Shown here: positions 7,630 through 12,386 of the stretch, in pieces
Numbering within the stretch: position 1 is the stretch's first letter
How the letters are laid out: each line of letters begins with the position of its first letter
Origin: Phoronis pallida
Lineage: Eukaryota; Phoronida; Phoronidae
Length of the DNA: 12,386 bases
Direction: 5' to 3'
NCBI GenBank assembly: GCA_028565715.1
Contig: JAOXYC010052231.1
Coordinates: 1-12,386 of the forward strand
Made by a program: the position numbers and the translations under genes
Notes under the pieces: model-generated
What the model saw: the letters and a program-made list of their open reading frames with translations, nothing else
What the model was told of the DNA's origin: nothing
Database searches by the model: none

Positions 7630-7840
7630 CTAAAAGAAGAGAACATGATACTCGTACACCGATTTGTACATTCATAGATTAGTTTCATTTGCTAACACGC
7701 AAGACTCGTACCTGACTTCTCTTGCTTATAACTGCGCTCGTAGCGCGGCCCTGGTAGCCCAAGAATATTCTTAACAACGGCAAATACAAGGATACTGACA
7801 CCGCTAACCAGTTACATTCCAATTGCAATATTGTCAGTTT

Positions 7841-8448
7841 ATTATTTCAAACTTTCAGAATTTTGAGTCAAAACTCGTTCCTTGCGAAAATGTGATGGTA
7901 GCACATTGTTGCGCGGAAGACGGCATGTAGCGATAATCACACCACGGGAAATCAGCCAAAAGTATGCGAGCTCGTGCGCTAGCAAATGAGATAAGTCTCC
8001 CCTTTCTCAGATCTGCGATAATCGAGTATCGCTATAGGTATATGTTGATTTTGTCACCCGGCTTCAGCACAGTCTCCTACTTTCGGTAAAAACATGGAGC
8101 CTGCCAAATTACACATCTGCTCATCCCATCTCTACTGAACAAGAATCGGCTGTGCCGCATGGGATGAGCAGATGTGTAATTTGGCAGGCTCCATGTTTTT
8201 TACCGAAAGTAGGGGACTGTGCTGAAGCCGGGTGACAAAATCAACATATACCTATAGCGATACTCGATTATCGCAGATCAGAGAAAGGGAAGACTTATCT
8301 CATTTGCTAGCGCACGAGCTCGCATACTTTTGGCTGATTCCCCGTGGTGTGATTATCGCTACATGCCGTCTTCCGCGCAACAAAGTGCTACCATCACATT
8401 TTCGCCAGGAACGAGTTTTGACTCAAAATTCTGAAAGTTTGAAATAAT
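7841..8448. repeat. Near-perfect snapback palindrome, about 288-bp arms
   Basis: The left arm 7841-8128 and right arm 8160-8448 are reverse complements with only about seven differences (single-base changes and one A-run length change), roughly 97% identity. They are separated by a 31-nt loop at 8129-8159. The arms contain CG-bearing, mixed-composition sequence unlike the satellites nearby. An open frame at 8232-8447 lies wholly within the right arm and has no domain. It is not called a gene. No obvious target-site duplication flanks the palindrome. Confidence 0.95.
8130..8159 (+). repeat. 30-nt loop sequence, first copy
   Basis: The loop of the large palindrome. It is identical to 8472-8501 except for one base (ggctGtgccg versus ggctTtgccg). 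It contains 'gaacaagaatcggct' and a small internal stem, cggc-gccg. Confidence 0.9.
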
Positions 8449-8450
8449 AT

Positions 8451-8511
8451 ACTTAGTTGGTATTCTTCTCGCTCTACTGAACAAGAATCGGCTTTGCCGC
8501 ACCAACTAAGT
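8451..8511. repeat. Small hairpin with the same loop sequence
   Basis: Perfect 11-bp arms (acttagttggt at 8451-8461, accaactaagt at 8501-8511) enclose a loop that contains the second copy of the 30-nt sequence (8472-8501). 'attctt' (8462-8467) can also pair with 'aagaat' inside the loop. The hairpin begins two bases after the end of the large palindrome. Confidence 0.9.
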
Positions 8512-8525
8512 AGAGAACTAATTAC

Positions 8526-8555
8526 TTTGGGTTGGATACACATATCCATCCCAAA
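8526..8555. repeat. Third hairpin, 12-bp arms
   Basis: 'tttgggttggat' (8526-8537) and 'atccatcccaaa' (8544-8555) pair at 11 of 12 positions round a 6-nt loop. It is followed at 8561 by 'attcttctc', a 9-mer also present in the previous loop at 8462-8470. Confidence 0.75.
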
Positions 8556-9254
8556 CTGACATTCTTCTCAAGTGTTGATCGCTACACGCACTGTCCGTAC
8601 CAATTGATGCTGTGCAAAATATTTGCCAAAGTTTATTCGGCAAAATATGAAGAAACCCGTCACCACGCGTGCCATCAAACACCAGAGAATGGGTCACATT
8701 ATATTACAAACTGTCAACAAAACGGACTGCATCCCCACAGATAGTGGTTGTCATTGTTTTAGACAGCACAACACCCTTTGGATGACAACCAAACCAACAT
8801 CACAGTTGTCGACCTGAGAAGAAACACCAACTTGCCTGTTGCCTAATCTGTAACCGACAATGGAGAAATGGACTGGATCAACATCTAGTTTCAGACCCTG
8901 CGCTAGACAAGTAAAACACAAATACAGCCCAAAAGAAGTGTTTCACTTATACGAAAAAATTATATGCGCACTCTTTACCCATCTGTAAATCTTTACACAC
9001 TGTTACCTTTGAATACCTATTTGAATTTGCATGCAAGAAATTCTTCTATCAAAATACTGGTAACTTAATACCTACCTATTCAATTCACAACTACAACTAC
9101 ACACACCCCCAGACTTTCAAACTTACCAACTAGATTCGATAATTTTATTATTTCTAACGTTATAATTCAACCACGGATCCCAGTACCTGAGTCTATAAGA
9201 ATTAATACTAGAAAATAATAGAATGTAATTGATGATCCATCCAGGGAGTTGCAT
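8556..9254. other. No convincing gene
   Basis: Two overlapping plus-strand open frames of 64-70 codons (8532-8817) show no domain. A third frame, from about 8760 to a TAA near 8850, reads DDNQTNITVVDLRRNTNLPV and follows a T-rich stretch ending in AG (ttgtcattgttttag). It could be a small terminal exon but has no known motif and no partner exon. I leave it uncalled. Confidence 0.4.
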
Positions 9255-9438
9255 ATTAGAATTGTTTAATATGTCCAACTGGAAATTACCTTGTTCAAAA
9301 CTCCTAGTACTTCGGAGCCACTGCGGCCCCATTCTGACGTCACTCTACATCATCTCGTCGATGGGGCCGCGATGGCTCCGAAGTACTAGGAGTTTTAAAC
9401 AAGGTAATTTCTAGTTGGACAGATCAAACAATTCTAAT
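9255..9438. repeat. Palindrome with 78-bp arms and 28-nt loop
   Basis: The left arm 9255-9332 (starts attagaattg, ends cggccccat) pairs with the right arm 9361-9438 with a few differences. The loop at 9333-9360 contains TGACGTCA. An 11-bp direct repeat (tactagaaaat) at 9206-9216 and 9441-9451 lies outside but is not immediately adjacent on the left side. The open frames crossing it on both strands are by-products of the palindrome. Confidence 0.92.
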
Positions 9439-9623
9439 AGTACTAGAAAATGTTTACGATACTATGTACCTCAGCTCATAAATAACAAATATCTTTCAGA
9501 CTCGTACTCAGCAATTGCTAAACTATGAATTCATTTGTTTCAAAGTTTCAATAATATAGTAAAAATATTATAATTAATAATTGTAGTTGTGTTTTTATCA
9601 CAAAAACTGTTTTAGTTGCAAAC

Positions 9624-9637
9624 CTACTGTGTAATGT
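9624..9637. repeat. Left 14-bp direct repeat, probable target-site duplication
   Basis: 'ctactgtgtaatgt' is exactly repeated at 10486-10499, bracketing the Penelope-like fragment. Confidence 0.7.
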
Positions 9638-9641
9638 AGGC

Positions 9642-9732
9642 CTATACCATTAAGACTTTCTGTGACACCATGTAAAATAACACCACTAATATAATTAATC
9701 TCGATGTTTCATCAAGAGTATGTGAACTGGAT
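9642..9732 (-). repeat. Left inverted terminal repeat of the Penelope-like fragment
   Basis: Read on the minus strand it runs from 'atccagttcacata' through 'gtggtgttatttt' to 'acagaaagtctta'. It aligns to the plus strand of 10346-10446 but lacks that copy's 'ggaaac...gtttcc' hairpin. Confidence 0.85.
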
Positions 9733-9788
9733 CACGTGAATGTGCTGTTTAGTTGGTTAAATACTGTAAGAGTGACCCTGGTATAATC

Positions 9789-10289
9789 CTAAGTGAACGC
9801 TGATTGGTAAGTGACGGTGAGCTGATTGGTCGAATAACTCAGTCTGTGATTGGTCGGTTCTAGGTCAATGTTCTGTGTTGATCTGTCTAGTTGTGTAGAT
9901 GTGAGAATGGGATTCCAAATACATCTAATTTAAAGTCCACTTTCTTGGGGTACTATTGGATGTCTGTTGATTTTTATTGCCTCGCGAATTCTTCTGCTGT
10001 ACCAGTGACTATTTCTTGCTATAAATTAAGTGTTTTCCCAGTCGATTATGTGGTCTTCTTGTTAAGCATGTTTAACTATTACGGATTTATCCCATCGAGC
10101 AAGTCTTTATTATGCTTTGTGTTCTTTGATTCATGTTGTGAGTCACCTTCCAGTCTCGCCGATGTAAACTTTGCCACATTGTCAGGGTAGTTTGTAGACG
10201 CCAGGGTTCGAGTAGATTTCTCTCTTGTCTTTAAATGCTTGTAGAAGGGAGTGCAATTTAACCCATGGGCTATGGCGATCAGGTTTCAC
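9789..10289 (-). pseudogene. GIY-YIG endonuclease domain of a Penelope-like element
   Basis: One reading frame of 167 codons runs without frameshift but with about eight internal stops. In order: KPDRHSPWVKLHSLLQAFKD, SNPGVYKLP (the 'GIY' strand), CGKVYIGETGR (the 'YIG' strand with the following Arg), IKEHKA, RLARWDKSVIVKHA, HIIDWENT, ARNSHWYSRRIREAIKIN (with the usual catalytic Glu in REAI), and IWNPILTS near the C-terminus. A proline- and threonine-bearing tail ends at a TAG at 9789-9791. This layout is that of the C-terminal endonuclease of Penelope-like elements. Several stops are TGA or TAA where the family usually has Arg or Gln, which suggests C-to-T decay. The reverse transcriptase that should precede it is missing. 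Confidence 0.85.
9790..9860 (-). promoter_or_regulatory. Three inverted CCAAT-like motifs
   Basis: 'tgattggt' occurs three times on the plus strand (about 9800, 9824 and 9847), which reads accaatca on the minus strand. They lie within the pseudogene tail and look like a short tandem repeat. A regulatory role is only a possibility. Confidence 0.25.
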
Positions 10290-10345
10290 TTGTGATTATA
10301 CCAGGATCCTTCCTTACACTACTTTACCAACAACGCATCTAGATA

Positions 10346-10446
10346 ATCCAGTTCACATATTCCTGATGAAGGAAACAGTACAGTTTCCGAAACGATATTA
10401 GTAGTGTTATTTTTCATGATGTCACCGAAAGTCTTTATCGTATAAA
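10346..10446 (+). repeat. Right inverted terminal repeat with hammerhead-like motif
   Basis: This is the plus-strand counterpart of 9642-9732. It includes CTGATGA (10363-10369), then a 6-bp stem ggaaac/gtttcc (10371-10376 and 10383-10388) and GAAAC (10389-10393), the order of a hammerhead ribozyme core. An extra unpaired A precedes the stem, and I found no convincing stem I, so self-cleavage is doubtful in this copy. Confidence 0.75.
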
Positions 10447-10485
10447 TCATTCTTGGCCTTGAACATTTGAAAAAAAAAAACATTT

Positions 10486-10499
10486 CTACTGTGTAATGT
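10486..10499. repeat. Right 14-bp direct repeat, probable target-site duplication
   Basis: An exact copy of 9624-9637, a few bases after an A run at 10470-10480. Confidence 0.7.
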
Positions 10500-11278
10500 C
10501 ATATGTTATTTTTTGCCATTGTAACAAACATAATTTTAAACTGAATGTATGCTGTCTGTGACTGTGTTCTAGCCATGCATAGCGCCAAAAGTAAGTGTTG
10601 TATTTTTTTGTGCTGGATGCCCTCGGCTCATAGCTGTATTATTATAGTTTAAATTATGTTTGTATTACATTTTTTTACATTTTACTTGGTGAGTTGCCAA
10701 CAAGTGCTGATAGAGAGTTATTTCGCCGATACGAGATAGTTCTCCGCAAAACAAGCAAAGCAGAAATTTGCTGTGTTTTTAACCAAACGTGTTTGAATGA
10801 AAATCTGCGACCAATCTACACCAATGTTTAAAAGTGTCTTTATTTCGGGATTTTTTTAACGGCATTTTTAAATGCTGTTAAAAAAAATTCCTTTAAAAAA
10901 TCCCATATCTAAAATAACTCTTATTATGTATTAATGTAAAATTAATTATATTTTGTTGTTAATATGTTATTCGGTAGAATAAATGTGTTTTTCAATTCAA
11001 AATATTCAAATTTGCATTGGTATACAACGGCAAGAGGTTTATTTTAAAATAGAGGCTATTGAATTTAACTGACCATTCTTCATTCTTTAATCGAATGAGA
11101 CACTTCTAACAGCTTCGCCGGGACTGCTTCATGGTGATACTCATAAGCCCCCCCCCCCCAAACTCATTGAAAAATAACAACAATTTGTGTTGATCTGCTC
11201 TGTAGGCTATACACGATAGTCATCTGTCATTGATGAAGCGAAAGTGACATTACTATCATGGAGAGTCGGGAAATGATT
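10500..11278. other. AT-rich DNA, no recognised gene
   Basis: No ORF above chance length, RNA gene or domain is seen. It contains the hairpin at 10847-10904 and a run of 12 C at 11148-11159. Confidence 0.6.
10847..10904. repeat. Nested AT-rich hairpin
   Basis: The outer arms 'gggatttttt' and 'aaaaaatccc' enclose inner arms 'taacggcattt' and 'aaatgctgtta'. The inner stem has one mismatch. It may be a remnant of a short inverted-repeat element. Confidence 0.75.
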
Positions 11279-11280
11279 TA

Positions 11281-11406
11281 CCGGGGATTTCCGAAAGAGC
11301 GCCCTGGGCGCTCTTTCGGAAAACAGCATCTTTGGAGTTGAAATATTTTCCAGAAAGAGCGCCCATGGGCGCTCTTTCGGAAAACATGGGCGCTCTTTCG
11401 GAAACA
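11281..11406. repeat. Left cluster of palindromic modules
   Basis: A 29-bp perfect palindrome lies at 11291-11319 (14-bp arms ccgaaagagcgccc round a single T). A near-perfect 30-bp one lies at 11351-11380, centred on CCATGG, and a further half unit follows at 11384-11402. Confidence 0.95.
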
Positions 11407-11940
11407 ACAAATTTACTCGATACTCGTGTATCTCGAGGTGTTTGTCCGTAGGCATGTGCGGGAATGTGTTGAAAAGACTTAAATTACACACTTTCATGCA
11501 ATATATGTGATTTTTAAATGACGACATTACGCAGTCGATTTAGAGAAGTTCTGCTTACATGGCTATGCTACTTTATTATCGTTTGCAACCTAACTTGACT
11601 TAACGTAAGTGTGAACCTTAGTGACTGGGGTTCAGTTTTCACGACGTACACGAAATACTGTTTACTTTTTGCCCACAACAGTATATATTTTCTTAAAGGT
11701 GAACAAATTTGGAATCTATTGGTTTCCTTTAAAGTTAAAAAATTTGACTATGGTCATGTGACCATTTTTTTTACTAAAGAAATTCAATTTATTTTTTGAA
11801 CAAGGATTTCAGGAACAATACATACTATATGACCGTGATTTTTATCTCAATATAGTCTATATTTTGCATTGAAGGGAAACGGTTCTCGTCATGATCGGAA
11901 TCACACAACAATTATGATTTTCTAAAAAATGACCAATATC
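11407..11940. other. Internal unique region of the MITE-like element
   Basis: No domain-bearing ORF is found here. Open frames on the plus strand (11611-11799) and minus strand (11207-11527) are short and, in the second case, partly made of the palindromic repeat. Confidence 0.5.
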
Positions 11941-11960
11941 TAAGCTTTCGAACTTTTGAT

Positions 11961-12157
11961 GCATGGGCGCTCTTTCGGAAACGATCTCAAGTTTTGAAAA
12001 ATACGATTTGGCCAAAGAAAGAGCGCCCATGAGCGGTCTTTCGGAAATTTTCCGAAAGAGCGCCCATGGGCGCTCTTTCAGGGGGGCGCTCTTTCGGAAA
12101 TCCCCGGTAGCATAACAATAGAGCACAGCAGGTTGTCTAAATAGGTGTGAACAAACC
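11961..12157. repeat. Right-end segment, first tandem copy
   Basis: Begins 'gcatgggcgctctttcgg', includes 'acgatctcaagttttg', 'gatttggccaaag' and the right TIR, and ends in flank-like sequence 'aggtgtgaacaaacc'. It is repeated from 12205 at an offset of 244 bp. Confidence 0.9.
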
Positions 12158-12204
12158 GCAACATAATCGATATAGAAATAGTTCTATTTTTAAACCTGTA
12201 TCTT

Positions 12205-12386
12205 GCATGGGTGCTCTTTCGGAAACGATCTCAAGTTTTGAAAAAAGCGATTTGGCCAAAGTAAGAGCGCCCATGGGGGGCGGTCTTTCGGAAATTTTCC
12301 GAAAGAGCGGGGGGGCGCTCTTTCGGAAATCCCCGGTAGCATAACAATAGAGCACAGCAGGTTGTCTAAATAGGTGTGAACAAACC
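12205..12386. repeat. Right-end segment, second tandem copy, cut by the window edge
   Basis: Highly similar to 11961-12157 but 15 bp shorter. The central palindrome has lost its ccatggg core and is replaced by a G run. The TIR end is at 12313-12336, again followed by TA. The copy includes sequence outside the element ('gcataacaatagagcacagc'), so the duplication is of element end plus flank. Confidence 0.9.

Larger units (their letters stand above)
9638..10485 (-). mobile_element. Penelope-like retroelement fragment
   Basis: This is an 848-bp insertion with the GIY-YIG endonuclease end of a Penelope-like element on the minus strand. Terminal repeats in opposite orientation lie on both sides (9642-9732 and 10346-10446), and an 11-base A run (10470-10480) sits close to the right flanking repeat. 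Reverse transcriptase is missing. Penelope elements are known for terminal repeats in direct or inverted arrangement, variable target duplications and 5' truncation, all consistent with what is seen. The A run is at the end opposite to the 3' end of the coding part, so the copy is a composite of two orientations. Confidence 0.8.
11281..12107. mobile_element. MITE-like element with 24-bp terminal inverted repeats
   Basis: The ends CCGGGGATTTCCGAAAGAGC... at 11281-11304 and the exact complement at 12084-12107 are each flanked by TA (11279-11280 and 12108-12109). A TA target duplication is possible, or TA may simply be part of the repeat. The element is 827 bp with no transposase ORF. Near both ends the subterminal sequence 'ccgaaagagcgccc' recurs in both orientations. 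The flanking TA would fit a Tc1/mariner-type helper, but that is inference. Confidence 0.75.

Noticed and set aside
7690-7790. Possible second exon of the TSP1 gene (a donor-like CAG|GTACGAGT on the minus strand)
   Set aside because: The acceptor would be within about 40 bp, the peptide has no TSP1 or other motif, and the GC-rich patch folds on itself. Too weak to call.
8232-8447. 71-codon open frame
   Set aside because: It lies entirely within the right arm of the palindrome and has no recognisable domain. The mirrored left arm does not preserve it as a gene.
7841-8448. Large palindrome as a PacBio adapter artefact
   Set aside because: The loop does not resemble the SMRTbell adapter as I know it, and the arms differ by about 2-3%. 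I therefore treat it as probably real, although I could not check reads or other adapters.
9891-10190. 99-codon plus-strand open frame
   Set aside because: It is the antisense shadow of the GIY-YIG pseudogene, whose minus-strand frame carries clear family motifs.
11857-12355. Two minus-strand frames beginning MLYCYATGDFRKS
   Set aside because: The shared protein sequence comes from the 244-bp tandem duplication and the palindromic repeat, not from a duplicated gene.

Overview
The window looks like non-coding, repeat-dense DNA from an animal nuclear genome. It is AT-rich and has no operons or long ORFs. The only convincing host coding sequence is one 168-bp exon with splice sites on both sides, encoding a thrombospondin type 1 (TSP1) repeat. 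The rest is mostly decayed retroelements, satellites and inverted-repeat elements. A CR1/Jockey-like LINE, a Penelope-like element, satellites of about 155-165 bp with opposite orientations, and several snapback palindromes together suggest a marine invertebrate, most likely a mollusc such as a bivalve. That is an inference; no single gene proves it.

Layout. 93-305: an isolated satellite monomer. 323-701: a 16-bp minisatellite. 723-2899, minus strand: a dead non-LTR retrotransposon with ORF1 and the endonuclease part of ORF2; reverse transcriptase is missing. Its ORF1 is split at 1983-2633 by a second, plus-strand retroelement fragment flanked by a perfect 28-bp target-site duplication. 2900-3977: AT-rich DNA without a recognisable gene. 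3978-7299: a 3.3-kb fold-back element with 105-bp terminal inverted repeats (one mismatch), degenerate inner inverted repeats, and two satellite arrays facing each other. 7462-7629, minus: the TSP1 exon. 7841-8555: a near-perfect 0.6-kb palindrome followed by two small hairpins. The palindrome and the first hairpin share the same 30-nt loop sequence. 9255-9438: another palindrome. 9638-10485: a Penelope-like fragment with a decayed GIY-YIG endonuclease (minus), inverted terminal repeats and a 14-bp flanking direct repeat. 11281-12107: a MITE-like element with perfect 24-bp terminal inverted repeats, built from palindromic modules. Its right end is tandemly duplicated up to the window edge.

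The genes do not form a pathway. The simplest reading is that the window is intronic or flanking DNA of a TSP1-domain gene on the minus strand that has absorbed several generations of mobile DNA. The most unusual items are the fold-back element carrying opposed satellite arrays and the two adjacent hairpins built round one shared loop.
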